Below are positions 1-9,202 of a stretch of DNA of 64,000 nt, one piece after another. The translations under genes were made by a program, and so were the position numbers. This DNA comes from Streptomyces sp. ML-6 (GTDB lineage: Bacteria; Actinomycetota; Actinomycetes; Streptomycetales; Streptomycetaceae), in assembly GCF_030116705.1 (NCBI RefSeq), contig NZ_JAOTIK010000001.1, forward strand, positions 4,678,501-4,742,500, given 5' to 3'. Each line of letters opens with the position of its first letter. Positions within the stretch are counted from its first letter, which is position 1. The notes under the pieces were generated by a model that worked only from the letters and a program-made list of their open reading frames with translations, was not told the DNA's origin and made no database searches.

Positions 1-189
1 ATGGTCGTGCGCCGGGTCTGCATGGGCGAGAAGCGTGAGGAGCCGCGGCTCGCCGACGTCCAGGCGTACGAGTTCGCCGCCTGGACCCCGCTCGTCGCGC
101 TCACCGTCCTCGCCGGTCTGTGGCCCGCCGTCCTCCTCGGCCTCACCGACCCGGCCGTGCAGAAGCTCCTCGCAGGAGGCAAGTCGTGA
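1..189 (+). CDS. nuoM: NADH-quinone oxidoreductase subunit M, C-terminal end (partial)
   Basis: This is the last 62 codons of a gene entering from the left edge. NuoM is one of the three antiporter-like membrane subunits of respiratory complex I. The visible part has a short polar stretch and then one hydrophobic helix (about residues 25-48), as expected for the final transmembrane segment. The gene overlaps nuoN by 4 bases (GTGA), so the two are translationally coupled. Identification rests mainly on this overlap with a clear nuoN, because the fragment is too short to be diagnostic alone. Streptomyces often carry a second, partial nuo cluster near htpX and rpmG; the position suggests this copy, but that is inference. 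Confidence 0.75.
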   Translation: MVVRRVCMGEKREEPRLADVQAYEFAAWTPLVALTVLAGLWPAVLLGLTDPAVQKLLAGGKS

Positions 190-1865
190 CCGCAGCCGTC
201 CTCACACCGGACCTCGTCACCTCGGACGCCGTCACCCCGGACGTCCTCACCACCGCGGCCGGGAGCACCCCCGACCTCGTCACCACCGCGGCCGAGGGCG
301 TGACCGGCCTCGTCCAGTCCGTCGACTGGCTCGCCATCGCGCCCCCCGTCGTCGTGGCGGCCTTCGCCCTGATCGTCCTGGTCACCGACCTGTTCCTGCC
401 CGAGGAACGCAAGCCGCTCCTCGGCCCGCTGACCATCACCGGGCTCGTCGCCGCACTCGCCCTCCTCGTCCCGCTGCGCGCCGGCGACCGCTCCACCTTC
501 TGCCTCACCGAGGCCGCCGCCGCGACGGGCGGCACCGCGTGCAGCTACACCGCCGACCACTTCGCCCTGGTCATCCAGGCCCTCGTGCTCGGCGGCGCCC
601 TGCTCACCGCCCTGCTCTCGGCCGGTGACACCCGCAGGCTCCCGGCGGGCGAGTTCTGGTTCCTGCTGCTGTCCTCCGCGGCCGGCGCCGCCCTCCTGCC
701 CGCCGCCCGCGACCTCGCCACCCTCGTCATCGCCCTCGAAGTCGCCTCGCTGCCCGCCTTCGCCCTCGTCGGCATCAAGCGCGGCGACCGGCGCTCCTCC
801 GAGGCCGCGCTGAAGTTCTTCCTCTCCTCCGTCGTCGCGACCGCCGTCATGCTGCTCGGCGTCAGCTTCGTGTACGCGACCACCGGCACCCTGCACCTCA
901 CCGAGATCGCCGCCCGGCTCGACGACGTGCCCGGCCGGCTCACCACCCTCGCCGGGGCGGGCGTCGCCCTCACCCTGGTCGGCTTCGCGTTCAAGACGGC
1001 CGCCGCGCCCTTCCACTTCTGGGTCCCCGACACCTACGTCGGCGCCCCCCTGCCGATCGCCGCGTACCTCTCGGTCGTCGGCAAGGCGGTCGGCTTCTCC
1101 GGCCTCGTCCTCGTCACCGTGATCGCGTTCCCGGCGTACGCCGACGTCTGGGGACCGGCCCTCGCCGTCCTCGCCGCGCTCACGATGACGGTCGGCAACG
1201 TCGCCGCCCTGCGTCAGGACGCCGGCCGCGCCCGCAGCGCCGTACGGCTGCTCGCCTGGTCGTCCGTCGCCCAGGCCGGCTACCTCCTGGTGCCGATCGC
1301 CGCGGCCGGGTACTCCAGCGACGAGCACATCGGCTCCACCGTCGCGTACGCCCTCATGTACGCCGTCGTGAACCTCGGCGCCTTCGCGGTGGCCGCCCTC
1401 GTCTCCCGTACGAACCCCGGCAACCGGATCACCGACCACCGCGGCCTGTACGCCACCCGCCCGCTCGCCGCCCTGGCGATGGCCTTCTTCCTGCTCTGCC
1501 TGGCCGGCCTGCCGCCCGGCATCATCGGCCTCTTCGCCAAGGTCACGGTCTTCTCCGCGGCGGTGGACGCCGGACTCGGCTGGCTCGCCGTCGTCATGGC
1601 CGTCAACGTCGTGATCGCGCTCTACTACTACCTCCAGTGGACCGCGACGCTCTTCCGCTCCCCGGAGGGCGTCCCCGGGGAGGCCGGGGAGGAGGCCCCG
1701 GAACCCGTGACCACGACCCCGGCGACCGCCCCCGCCCCCACCTCCGCCGAGCACCGCGTCCCGGCCTCCCTCACCGCGGCGATCGCCCTCACCGCCGTGG
1801 CCGGCATCGTGCTCTCCGGCGTCCCGCAGACCGTTCTCAGGTTCGCCGCCGGCAGCCTCTTCTGA
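186..1865 (+). CDS. nuoN: NADH-quinone oxidoreductase subunit N
   Basis: Proton-pumping antiporter-like subunit of membrane-arm complex I, moving protons during NADH:quinone electron transfer. The protein is 559 residues, starting at a GTG that overlaps the nuoM stop; a longer frame exists upstream but would run through nuoM. After a roughly 45-residue low-complexity N-terminus rich in T, V and D come about 14 hydrophobic helices. They include the conserved proton-antiporter region with buried Lys and Glu (for example around [14 protein letters not shown] and [10 protein letters not shown]). The C-terminus carries a Pro/Ala-rich loop before the last helix. The length fits the family (about 480-560). 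It is the last gene of the cluster; a separate gene (mscL) follows 125 bp later. Confidence 0.93.
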   Translation: MTAAVLTPDLVTSDAVTPDVLTTAAGSTPDLVTTAAEGVTGLVQSVDWLAIAPPVVVAAFALIVLVTDLFLPEERKPLLGPLTITGLVAALALLVPLRAGDRSTFCLTEAAAATGGTACSYTADHFALVIQALVLGGALLTALLSAGDTRRLPAGEFWFLLLSSAAGAALLPAARDLATLVIALEVASLPAFALVGIKRGDRRSSEAALKFFLSSVVATAVMLLGVSFVYATTGTLHLTEIAARLDDVPGRLTTLAGAGVALTLVGFAFKTAAAPFHFWVPDTYVGAPLPIAAYLSVVGKAVGFSGLVLVTVIAFPAYADVWGPALAVLAALTMTVGNVAALRQDAGRARSAVRLLAWSSVAQAGYLLVPIAAAGYSSDEHIGSTVAYALMYAVVNLGAFAVAALVSRTNPGNRITDHRGLYATRPLAALAMAFFLLCLAGLPPGIIGLFAKVTVFSAAVDAGLGWLAVVMAVNVVIALYYYLQWTATLFRSPEGVPGEAGEEAPEPVTTTPATAPAPTSAEHRVPASLTAAIALTAVAGIVLSGVPQTVLRFAAGSLF

Positions 1866-1990
1866 CGCTCTCCCGCACGCACCCGACTCTTCCGAATTAC
1901 TGAAGATCGGTTTGCCCCGAAAGGCTCATACAGGGCATGGTCTTGCCCGCACATCCCCCCACCAGAGCCATTCCAAGAGGAGCAAGAGCA

Positions 1991-2449
1991 GTGCTGAACG
2001 GGTTCAAGGACTTCATCCTGCGCGGAAACATCATCTCCATGGCCATCGGTCTGGCCGTCGGAGCGGCGTTCACCGCAGTGGTCACCGGGTTCAGCACGGC
2101 CTTCATCACCCCGCTGATCGGCCTCGCCACCGGGTCCGTCGGCGACTTCAGCTCGGCCCAGTTCTCGGTCGAGGGCGCCATCTTCCCTTACGGGAAGTTC
2201 CTGGCCGCCGCCATCGCGTTCCTGATCACCGCGGCGGTGCTCTACTTCGGCGTCGTCGTCCCCATGACGAAGGTCCAGAACCGCTTCACCAAGGCGGAGG
2301 AGAAGGCCGACATCAAGGCCGCCCTGCGCGACTGCCCCCGCTGCTACACCGAGATCCCGGCCATCGCCTCCCGCTGCGCCCACTGCACCAGCGAGGTCAC
2401 GCCGGAGCCCGAGGCCCTCGCGGCCGCCGGACTCCCCGCCCAGCGCTGA
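1991..2449 (+). CDS. mscL: Large-conductance mechanosensitive channel MscL with C-terminal zinc ribbon
   Basis: Homopentameric tension-gated channel of the cytoplasmic membrane that vents solutes on hypo-osmotic shock. I place the start at the GTG preceded by AGAGGAG 8 bases upstream, giving 152 residues. The N-terminal amphipathic helix ([12 protein letters not shown]), pore helix TM1 (residues 14-34, small residues G and A) and TM2 (68-92) are all visible. Unlike Escherichia coli MscL, the C-terminus has two CxxC pairs (115-118 CPRC and 129-132 CAHC) that look like a zinc ribbon, a form common in actinobacteria. The gene is followed by a 29-bp perfect hairpin and appears monocistronic. Confidence 0.92.
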   Translation: MLNGFKDFILRGNIISMAIGLAVGAAFTAVVTGFSTAFITPLIGLATGSVGDFSSAQFSVEGAIFPYGKFLAAAIAFLITAAVLYFGVVVPMTKVQNRFTKAEEKADIKAALRDCPRCYTEIPAIASRCAHCTSEVTPEPEALAAAGLPAQR

Positions 2450-2455
2450 GCCACC

Positions 2456-2523
2456 CCCTCCGGCACCGGGACACCCGGCACCGGACCACACCGCCCGGTG
2501 CCGGGTGTCCCGGTGCCGGAGGG
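2456..2523 (+). terminator. Perfect 29-bp stem-loop after mscL
   Basis: Arms 2456-2484 and 2495-2523 are perfect reverse complements around a 10-nt loop, starting 7 bases after the mscL stop. There is no T tract, which is usual for Streptomyces terminators. Confidence 0.8.
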
Positions 2524-2721
2524 CGTACGCGCGGTCAGCCGACCCGTACGGCCCATCGCCCTCTCCGGGCCGTGAGCGCCGCACCGGCCCCGCCCCGCGG
2601 CAGCGCGGAGCCGGGGAACCAGCTCCTCCCGCCTGGCGTTGACCTGTACGGGAGGCTCCACTGGGGGAGTGGAGACCACCGAGCAAAGGGTTCCCCTGCC
2701 GCACCACTTGGAGGGCGTACC

Positions 2722-3585
2722 GTGCACCGCCGGCACAACGGGCTGAGAACCGCCGTACTCCTGGGGGGCCTGTCCGCCCTCATCATCGTCATCGGGAGCT
2801 TCTTCGGACGTACGGGTCTGATCGTCGCGGTCCTCGTGGCCGTCGGCACCAACGCCTACGCGTACTGGAACAGCGACAAGCTGGCGCTCAGGGCCATGCG
2901 GGCCCGGCCCGTCAGCGAATTCGAGGCCCCACAGCTCTACCGCATGGTCCGGGAGCTGTCCACGGCCGCCCGGCAGCCCATGCCCCGGCTCTACATCTCC
3001 CCGACGCAGGCCCCCAACGCCTTCGCCACCGGCCGCAACCCGCGCAACGCGGCGGTCTGCTGCACCGAGGGCATCCTGCAGATCCTGGACGAGCGGGAGC
3101 TGCGCGGGGTGCTCGGCCACGAGCTGAGCCACGTCTACAACCGCGACATCCTGATCTCGTCCGTCGCCGGGGCGCTGGCCTCCGTCGTCATGTTCCTGGT
3201 CAACTTCGCCTGGCTGATCCCGGCGGGCCGGTCCAACGACAACGAGGGCCCCGGTTTCCTCGGCACGCTGCTGATCATGATCCTCGGCCCGGTCGCCGCC
3301 TCCGTCATCCAGCTCGCCGTCAGCCGCTCCCGGGAGTACGAGGCGGACGCCTCCGGGGCCCAGCTGACCGGCGACCCGCTCGCCCTGGCCGGTGCCCTCC
3401 GGAAGCTCGACGCGGGCACGAAGCGGCTCCCGCTGCCCCCGGAGCCGCGGATCGAGACCGCGAGCCACATGATGATCGCGAACCCGTTCCGGCCCGGACA
3501 GGGCATGTCCAAGCTGTTCTCGACCCACCCGCCGATGGCGGAGCGGATCGCCAGACTGGAACAAATGGCGGGCCACCGCCCGTGA
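2722..3585 (+). CDS. htpX: M48 family membrane zinc metalloprotease, HtpX type
   Basis: Membrane protease thought to degrade misfolded membrane proteins. The GTG start with GGAGG about 8 bases upstream gives 287 residues. Two N-terminal hydrophobic helices (about 10-27 and 31-48) precede the cytoplasmic catalytic domain. The zinc motif HELSH is at 133-137, with the third ligand in the SREYEAD motif about 70 residues later. Between them are two more hydrophobic segments (142-165 and 176-195). These are the standard HtpX features. The last codons lie inside a 68-bp palindrome shared with the convergent yccF-like gene. Confidence 0.93.
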   Translation: MHRRHNGLRTAVLLGGLSALIIVIGSFFGRTGLIVAVLVAVGTNAYAYWNSDKLALRAMRARPVSEFEAPQLYRMVRELSTAARQPMPRLYISPTQAPNAFATGRNPRNAAVCCTEGILQILDERELRGVLGHELSHVYNRDILISSVAGALASVVMFLVNFAWLIPAGRSNDNEGPGFLGTLLIMILGPVAASVIQLAVSRSREYEADASGAQLTGDPLALAGALRKLDAGTKRLPLPPEPRIETASHMMIANPFRPGQGMSKLFSTHPPMAERIARLEQMAGHRP

Positions 3586-3640
3586 TGGTGTTCGGCCGCT
3601 GCCCCCGGGGGCAGCGGCCGAACACCATCACGGGCGGTGG
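3573..3640. terminator. 68-bp perfect palindrome, shared bidirectional terminator
   Basis: 3573-3606 and 3607-3640 are exact reverse complements with no spacer. The palindrome covers the last four sense codons and stop of htpX and ends 11 bases before the stop of the convergent YccF gene, so it can terminate both transcripts. Confidence 0.8.
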
Positions 3641-3651
3641 CGGGAAGGTCC

Positions 3652-4053
3652 TTACCGGGCCCCGAAGGGCTGGTCGCTCGGGACCACCTCACGGCCCAGC
3701 GGCATGAGCGAGATGGGGATCAGCTTCAGGTTCGCCCAGCCGAAGGGGATGCCGATGATCGACACGAACAGCGGGATGCTGGTGAGCAGGTGCCCCAGCG
3801 CCAGCCACCACCCGGCGAAGACGAGCCAGATCACGTTGCCGACGCAGGAGGGCGCACCCGCGTCGGGCCGCTCCACGGTCGTCCGCCCGAACGGCCACAG
3901 CACGTAGCCCGCGAGGCGCAGGGACGCGATGCCGAACGGGATCGTCACGATCAGCACGAAGCAGATGATCGCGGCGACCAGGTACCCGAGGGCCATCCAG
4001 AATCCGCAGAACACCACCCACAGGATGTTCAGGATCAGCTGCAGGAGCTTCAT
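3652..4053 (-). CDS. YccF domain-containing membrane protein
   Basis: Small integral membrane protein of 133 residues with two YccF (DUF307) repeats. Each repeat has a hydrophobic helix pair ending in a TIPFGIASLRL-type (about 38-48) or GIPFGWANLKL-type (about 101-111) loop, the signature of the family. Its biochemical role is unknown. I chose ATG 4053 over a GTG two codons upstream because GGAAGG then sits 9 bases from the start rather than 3. The gene is convergent with htpX and stands alone. Confidence 0.9.
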   Translation of the reverse strand: MKLLQLILNILWVVFCGFWMALGYLVAAIICFVLIVTIPFGIASLRLAGYVLWPFGRTTVERPDAGAPSCVGNVIWLVFAGWWLALGHLLTSIPLFVSIIGIPFGWANLKLIPISLMPLGREVVPSDQPFGAR

Positions 4054-4394
4054 GGTCACTCGCCTTCCACGGGTGTTGCCCGTCGTCGCTGTGCATCGTC
4101 AGTATCGGTCCCGGGCGCGGACGACGGGAACCGGAACAGAGCCGCGGAGCGCCCGGACGCACTGGAGGACGACCCCGGCCCCGGCCTTCCCGGCCCCCTG
4201 GCCCGCACGCCGCGACGAAACGGCGTCCGGGGCAAGACGCACTCCGGGGCCGTACGGTTGCCACGACCGTACGACCCCATGATCACCAAGCCCCGCCGCC
4301 CCGTCCGAATGATCACCAAGCCCCGCCGCCCCCGTCCGACCGGCCCCGACCGGCACGGTCCGGACAAGGGCGCCCCTGCCCGGCACGATCCGGT
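4054..4394. other. Gene-free interval with a short tandem repeat
   Basis: 341 bp between the start of the YccF gene and the end of the AlkB-like gene. Reading frames here have no ribosome binding site or recognisable product. The only structure seen is a 30/31-bp tandem duplication (4279-4339). The promoter of the YccF gene should lie here, but I could not place it. Confidence 0.6.
4279..4339. repeat. Two-copy 30/31-bp tandem repeat
   Basis: The unit beginning ATGATCACCAAGCCCCG occurs at 4279-4308 and 4309-4339. The copies are identical except for one extra C in the second. Confidence 0.85.
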
Positions 4395-5057
4395 TCAGTC
4401 CAGGCCGGTCTCGCGCAGGGTCAGATTGAGCCGGCCGCGCCTCATCCCCGACTCGGGACCGGCCGTCCCCGGAAAGACCTTCGGCACGCCGTGGAACGCG
4501 AAGCGCGACGGCCCGCCGAAGACGAACAGGTCGCCGGAGGCCAGCTCCACGTCCCGGTAGGGGCGCCCGCGGTTCTCCGTGTTCCCGAAGCGGAAGACAC
4601 AGGTGTCACCGATGCTGAGCGACACCACCGGGGCGCCCGACCGCTCGTCCTTGTCCTGGTGCATGCCCATCCGCGCCGCGCCGTCGTAGAAGTTGACGAT
4701 CGCGGTGTCCGGCGCGTACGTCTCCACGGGGCTCCCGTCCCCGTCCCCGTACGCCGCCACCAGCGCCTCCCGGCCCAGCTCCGCCAGCCAGTCGGGGAAC
4801 TCGGCCACCCGCGCGCCGTTCACGTCGTCGGCCGTGCGCGCATACCGGTACGGCTGCCAGTGCCGGCCCACGCAGACCGTCCGCACCGACATCACCCCGC
4901 CGCCCGGCAGCACCGGATGCCGCAGCGGCACCGGACCGCGCGCCCACTCCCGGCAGGCCGCCACCAGCTGCCGACGGCGTTCCGGCGGGAGCCACTCCGG
5001 TACGTGCACGGCCCCCGGTGCGACGACGGTCCGCGGACGCGGGAAGAGCCCGGACAC
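4395..5057 (-). CDS. AlkB-like 2-oxoglutarate/Fe(II) oxygenase
   Basis: Likely a dealkylase that oxidatively removes alkyl groups from DNA or RNA bases using Fe(II) and 2-oxoglutarate. The protein is 220 residues from a GTG start one base after the ogt stop (TGAGGTG), so the pair is translationally coupled. Iron ligands H133 and D135 (MHQDKD) and H189 (FAFHGV) are present, as is the Arg-rich 2-oxoglutarate clasp near the C-terminus (RRGRLNLTLR, 206-215). The VNFYDG segment before the HxD motif is typical of AlkB. Pairing with ogt supports an alkylation-repair role. The frame stays open upstream, inside ogt, but starts there would be out of phase with the coupled arrangement. Confidence 0.9.
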   Translation of the reverse strand: MSGLFPRPRTVVAPGAVHVPEWLPPERRRQLVAACREWARGPVPLRHPVLPGGGVMSVRTVCVGRHWQPYRYARTADDVNGARVAEFPDWLAELGREALVAAYGDGDGSPVETYAPDTAIVNFYDGAARMGMHQDKDERSGAPVVSLSIGDTCVFRFGNTENRGRPYRDVELASGDLFVFGGPSRFAFHGVPKVFPGTAGPESGMRRGRLNLTLRETGLD

Positions 5058-5058
5058 C

Positions 5059-5562
5059 TCAGCGCACCGCCAGGGCGCCTTCCAGCCCCAGGAGCCGCTC
5101 CTTGCGTTCCACGCCCGCCGCGTAGCCCCGCAGCGCCCCGTCGGCACCGATCACCCGGTGGCAGGGCCGGACCACCAGCAGCGGATTGCGCCCGATCGCC
5201 GTCCCCACGGCCCGGACACCCGCGCCGGAAGCGCCGACCCGCTCGGCGATCTGCCCGTACGACACCGTCTCCCCGTACGGGACGGTGTCCAGCGCGGCCC
5301 ACACCCGGCGCTGGAAGTCGGTGCCCGCGCCGTCCGCGTACACCATGTCGAAGCGGGTCAGCCGCCCCTCGAAGTACTCGCGCAGCTGCGCGGCGATCCC
5401 GGCGAAGGCGTCCGGCGCGTGGACCCAGCCCTCCTCGACGACCGCCGCGCCCTTCTGGCCGGGCAGCGAGAGCGAGGCGAGCGCGATCCCGCCGTCCGCG
5501 GTCTCCTCGCCGACCAGCAGCAGTTCGCCCAGCGGGCTGTCGACCGTCGCGTACATGGTCAT
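5059..5562 (-). CDS. ogt: Methylated-DNA--protein-cysteine S-methyltransferase
   Basis: Suicide repair protein that takes the alkyl group from O6-alkylguanine onto its own cysteine. It has 167 residues. The acceptor motif PCHRV is at 133-137 (Cys134), preceded by the GRNPLLVVR segment of the active-site helix and by the FQRRVWAAL helix-turn-helix entry. The N-terminal domain is short, as in Ogt rather than Ada. The ATG is preceded by GAGAGGGACGAG. It is first gene of a two-gene unit with the AlkB-like oxygenase. No Ada-type regulator is visible next to it. Confidence 0.95.
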   Translation of the reverse strand: MTMYATVDSPLGELLLVGEETADGGIALASLSLPGQKGAAVVEEGWVHAPDAFAGIAAQLREYFEGRLTRFDMVYADGAGTDFQRRVWAALDTVPYGETVSYGQIAERVGASGAGVRAVGTAIGRNPLLVVRPCHRVIGADGALRGYAAGVERKERLLGLEGALAVR

Positions 5563-5768
5563 GGCTCGTCCCTCTCCTCGCCCCTCGGGCCGGGGCCCGG
5601 CCGGGTCGCCGTTCGGCCCGGCCGCCCTCCGGCACGCCCCAGTCTGCGTCGCCCGCCGCGCCGGGACCGGCGGTATTCGGACATCGCGTCCCGGCGGGAG
5701 GGTGGAGCCGCGGACGGCCCCACCCCGGCCCCGGACGACGGCACGGACGAACCGGTGAACCGCGCGGA

Positions 5769-6257
5769 CTAGCGGTAGTTCACGAACTGGATCGCGAAGT
5801 CGAAGTCCTTGCCCTTCAGCAGCGCCTGCACGGCCTGCAGGTCGTCCCGGCTCTTCGAGCTGACCCGCAGCTCGTCGCCCTGGACCTGCGCCTTGACGCC
5901 CTTCGGGCCCTCGTCGCGGATGGTCTTCGCGACCTTCTTGGCGTTCTCCTGGGAGATGCCCTCCTCGATCGTGGCGAAGATCTTGTACTCCTTGCCGGAC
6001 AACTGCGGCTCACCGGCGTCCAGCGACTTCAGCGAGATGCCGCGCTTGATCAGCTTGGACTGGAAGATGTCGAGGATCGCCTTGACCCGCTCCTCGCCGT
6101 TCGCCTGCATCAGGATCTTCTCGCCGGACCAGGAGATCGAGGCGTCGGTGCCCTTGAAGTCGTAGCGCTGCGAGATCTCCTTGGAGGCCTGGTTGAGGGC
6201 GTTGTCGACCTCCTGCCGCTCGACCTTCGAGACGATGTCGAAACTGGAGTCGGCCAT
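5769..6257 (-). CDS. yajQ: YajQ family nucleotide-binding protein
   Basis: 162-residue member of the YajQ (UPF0234) family. Some homologues bind cyclic di-GMP and act as regulators or have been linked to nucleic-acid binding. The sequence starts [20 protein letters not shown] and contains the family segments RYDFKG, KSLD and FVNYR. The ATG at 6257 has AAGGAG 10 bases upstream; the longer open frame has no such signal. The gene is monocistronic, with 206 bp separating it from ogt. The Streptomyces target is not known to me. Confidence 0.92.
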   Translation of the reverse strand: MADSSFDIVSKVERQEVDNALNQASKEISQRYDFKGTDASISWSGEKILMQANGEERVKAILDIFQSKLIKRGISLKSLDAGEPQLSGKEYKIFATIEEGISQENAKKVAKTIRDEGPKGVKAQVQGDELRVSSKSRDDLQAVQALLKGKDFDFAIQFVNYR

Positions 6258-6473
6258 GACGTGTGGCTCCTTGTATCGGGGGTGCTGGAAACGGGGTGCA
6301 CAAACAGCGGCGGCGGCGGGCCTGTCCGCCCGGCCCCGCCGCTCAAAGCCTAGCCACCCGCGCCCGATCGGACCGCTGATCAATCCGGTGGCGTAGCACC
6401 CCTGGGCATCAGGTATCGTTTACGTCGTTGCCAGGGAGCACCGCGAAAAACGGTTCTCACGGCAGCAATTCCC

Positions 6474-6555
<82 letters not shown>

Positions 6556-6561
6556 CGGAAC

Positions 6562-6589
6562 AAGGCCCCTGTCCCAGGACAGGGGCCTT
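6562..6589 (+). terminator. Terminator after tRNA-Tyr
   Basis: Arms 6562-6574 and 6577-6589 pair perfectly, followed by the pyrimidine-rich TTCTTCGTTTCC. It begins 6 bases after the tRNA. Confidence 0.85.
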
Positions 6590-6641
6590 CTTCGTTTCCC
6601 CGCGAGCCCCCGCGAAGGGGCGGACCACGAAGGGCGTGGAC

Positions 6642-7091
6642 ATGGAACCCGTACTGGTCAGCGCCTGTCTGCGCGGCGTGCCCTGCCGCTACGACGGCCG
6701 GGGCAGGGCGTCCGGAGCGGTGGCCGAGGTGCTCGCCGGCCGCCGTCCCGTCGCCTTCTGTCCCGAGGTCGCCGCCGGACTGTCCACCCCGCGCCGTCCC
6801 GCGGAGATCGTCGGCGGCGACGGCCACGACGTGCTCGACGGCCGCGCCCGCGTCGTCGACGACACCGGACAGGACGTGACGGCGCAGTTCGTGGACGGTG
6901 CCGAACGCGCCCTGGAGGCCGCGCGCCGGGCCGGCTGCACGGAGGCGCTGCTGATGCCCCGCAGCCCGTCCTGCGGGTGCGGAACGCTCTACGACGGCAC
7001 GTTCACGGGCACGCTCCGCGAGGGCGACGGCGTCACCGTCGCCCTGCTGGAACGCCACGGCATCACGGTCCGCCCGGCCCCGGGCGACTGA
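6642..7091 (+). CDS. DUF523 domain-containing protein
   Basis: 149-residue protein with the hallmark cysteines of DUF523: SACLRGVPCRYDG near the N-terminus (Cys9, Cys14), the FCPEVAAGL segment, and a PSCGCG cluster before LYDGTFTG. The pattern suggests metal or iron-sulfur binding, but no activity is established that I know of. The ATG is preceded by AAGGG; a GTG two codons earlier is an alternative. It follows the tRNA-Tyr terminator and looks independently transcribed. Confidence 0.85.
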   Translation: MEPVLVSACLRGVPCRYDGRGRASGAVAEVLAGRRPVAFCPEVAAGLSTPRRPAEIVGGDGHDVLDGRARVVDDTGQDVTAQFVDGAERALEAARRAGCTEALLMPRSPSCGCGTLYDGTFTGTLREGDGVTVALLERHGITVRPAPGD

Positions 7092-7221
7092 ACCGGCGCG
7101 ACTGAACCGGGCCGCAAAGCCCTGTACCCGGGACCGGCGGCCCAAAAGGACCGGGAAGCACAGGAACTACAGGAACCACGGGGCGCGGCCCCGGTCGGCC
7201 GTCACCGCCCGGTCCCGGCGG

Positions 7222-7878
7222 TCAGTTCCCCGCGATGTCCTTCACCGCGACCGACACCGGCACGTTCCCCGAGATGAGCTCCAGCGTCAGCCCCGCCGTC
7301 GCCGGGGTGTCCAGCAGCTCCAGCAGCGCCGCCGCCACGTCGTCGCGCGGCACCGGGCCGCGCCCGGTCGAGGCGGTCAGCAGGACCAGCCCCGTGCCCG
7401 CGTCGTTCGTCAGCATGCCGGGGCGCAGGATCGTCCACTCGAGCGCTTCCCGGGAGCGCACGTACGCGTCCGCCGCGCCCTTCGCCCGCAGGTACACGTC
7501 GAAGACCTCGTCGCCCGGATGATCGGGGTCGGCGCCCATCGCCGAGACCACGAGGAACCGCCGTACGCCCGCCAGCACCGCCGCGTCCGCGAACAGCACC
7601 GCCGCCCCGCGGTCCACCGTCCCCTTGCGTTCCGCGCCGCTGTTCGGGCCCGCGCCCGCCGCGAAGACCGCCGCGTCGGCACCCCGCAGCACCTGCGCGG
7701 TCTCCTCCACGGAGGCCGATTCGAGATCCAGCACGACCGGCTCGGCACCCGCCGCCCGCAGGTCCCCGACCTGCTCCGGACTGCGGATGACGCCCACGGC
7801 CTCGTCCCCGCGCGCGGCGAGCAGCCGCTCCAGCCGCAGCGCGACCTGACCATGTCCACCTGCGATGACAATGCGCAT
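7222..7878 (-). CDS. NAD(P)-binding oxidoreductase (atypical SDR, NmrA/YwnB-like)
   Basis: 218-residue Rossmann protein starting MRIVIAGGHGQVALRL, where the glycine-rich loop GGHGQV binds the dinucleotide. The rest follows the atypical short-chain dehydrogenase pattern: VVLDLES after strand 3, LVVSAMGAD in place of the usual serine strand, and YLRAKGAADAYVRS and WTILRPGML near the active site. The substrate is unknown. The start is the ATG immediately before the Rossmann strand; an in-frame extension of seven codons lacks support. It lies 34 bases downstream of the amidohydrolase-like gene on the same strand, so the two are probably co-transcribed. Confidence 0.87.
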   Translation of the reverse strand: MRIVIAGGHGQVALRLERLLAARGDEAVGVIRSPEQVGDLRAAGAEPVVLDLESASVEETAQVLRGADAAVFAAGAGPNSGAERKGTVDRGAAVLFADAAVLAGVRRFLVVSAMGADPDHPGDEVFDVYLRAKGAADAYVRSREALEWTILRPGMLTNDAGTGLVLLTASTGRGPVPRDDVAAALLELLDTPATAGLTLELISGNVPVSVAVKDIAGN

Positions 7879-7912
7879 GCTCCCGACCGTACGCCGCACC
7901 GGCCGACCGTGC

Positions 7913-9202
7913 TCAGGGCCCGCCGCAGGGGCCGGGATCGGATCTTCCCTGGCGGGGCAGATCGAGGGCGACGACGGCCTCCGAGTCGCAGTACTCGCGC
8001 ACCGCGCTCGTCCGCGCCACCACCCGGCCGCGGTGCACCACGATCCGGCTGTAGGCGAGCGAGAGCACCCCGGAGAGCTCCTCCCCGCGCACGGCGACCA
8101 GCTCGGCCGGGAAACCCGCCTCGACCCTGACCTCGGGCAGCCCCATCGCCTTCCGTGCGACCGAGGACACCGCTCCGTACGCCTCGCCGGCCCGCAGCCC
8201 GTACTGCGAGGCCAGCAGGTAGGCGGCCTCCAGCGGGTCGCCGCGCCCCACGGGGTTCGCGACGTCGCGCAGCGCCCCGCCGCCCGCCGCGACCCGCACC
8301 CCGGCCGCGCGCAGCAGCCGCACCGGCGCGGTGCCCGACCCCTCCACCCCGCAACAGCCGCCCTGGGGGAGGCAGATCACCGTCACACCGGCCGCGGCCA
8401 GCTGGTCGGCGACCCGGGCCGCGGCGTGCGCGGGAAGCCGGGAGATGCCCGCGCACGGGCCGATGGAGACGCCGGGCCGCAGCCCGCCGGCCATGGCGGC
8501 GAGCCGGCCGAGCCGGGCGGGGTCCTCGCCGTCCGTGTGCAGGTCGACGGGGCAGCCCTGCTCGGCGGCGATCCCCAGGACGGCCTCGGTGTACCCGGCG
8601 GGGTCGGGATCGAGGTCGGGGCAGCCGCCGACCGCCCCGGCCCCCATCCGCACCGCATCGTGCAGCAGGGCGAGGTTGTCGGCGCCCGCGAGGCCGGTGA
8701 GCAGCCGGGGCACGGCCACCGGGGTCAGGTCGGTGAGCCCGCGCAGCGAGCGGCGGGCCTGCAGGACGGCCTCGAAGGAGGTGAGGCCCCGGACGTCCCC
8801 GATCCGTACGTGCGAGCGCAGCGCGGTCGCGCCGTGGGCGAGCTGGAGGAGGGCGGCCTCGGTGGCGCGGCGCCGGATGTCCTCGGGGCGGTGCGACACC
8901 GGTCCGGGGCCGCCGGGGCCCGCCCCGGCGGCGGTGAGCGCGGTGTCGCTGTGGGCGTGGGGTTCGGCGGGGGCGGGGAGCAGCAGGTAGCCGCGCAGAT
9001 CCAGGCATGGACCGGACACGGTCAGGCTGCCCGCGGTGCCGACGGCCTCGATGCGGCTGCCGCCGAGCCGTACGTCCACGACGCGTCCGTCGGTGAGGCG
9101 GGCCCCGCAGAGCACCAGGGTGCCGGTCCCGGCCGCGGGGTCGGTGTCGTCGGCCGCGTCGGCGGGGTGGTCGTCCGGCTGCCACGGCTGGCTGTCGGGC
9201 AT
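7913..9202 (-). CDS. Amidohydrolase superfamily protein (cytosine-deaminase-like), metal site degraded
   Basis: 429-residue TIM-barrel amidohydrolase related to cytosine/isoguanine deaminases. The N-terminal beta sandwich (about 25-70) is followed by the HAH metal pair (82-84) and the strand-5 His (LHTDG, H222). In active relatives strand 6 reads GHC and strand 8 carries a catalytic Asp (SDN or TDN). Here they read GPC (248-250) and AAGGGALRD (305-313), so one His and the catalytic Asp appear to be missing. The following NPVGRGDPLEAA block matches the family. The protein may be non-catalytic or use a different metal site. It is first gene of a likely two-gene unit with the downstream NAD(P)-binding protein. 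Confidence 0.85.
   Translation of the reverse strand: MPDSQPWQPDDHPADAADDTDPAAGTGTLVLCGARLTDGRVVDVRLGGSRIEAVGTAGSLTVSGPCLDLRGYLLLPAPAEPHAHSDTALTAAGAGPGGPGPVSHRPEDIRRRATEAALLQLAHGATALRSHVRIGDVRGLTSFEAVLQARRSLRGLTDLTPVAVPRLLTGLAGADNLALLHDAVRMGAGAVGGCPDLDPDPAGYTEAVLGIAAEQGCPVDLHTDGEDPARLGRLAAMAGGLRPGVSIGPCAGISRLPAHAAARVADQLAAAGVTVICLPQGGCCGVEGSGTAPVRLLRAAGVRVAAGGGALRDVANPVGRGDPLEAAYLLASQYGLRAGEAYGAVSSVARKAMGLPEVRVEAGFPAELVAVRGEELSGVLSLAYSRIVVHRGRVVARTSAVREYCDSEAVVALDLPRQGRSDPGPCGGP

Noticed and set aside
1912..2721. N-terminal extension of htpX through mscL
   Set aside because: The frame is open by chance across mscL and the hairpin; the HtpX N-terminal helix and ribosome binding site start at 2722.
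4491..6353. 620-codon plus-strand frame across the AlkB-like, ogt and yajQ genes
   Set aside because: It is opposite three recognisable minus-strand genes and has shadow-type composition rich in R, P and A.
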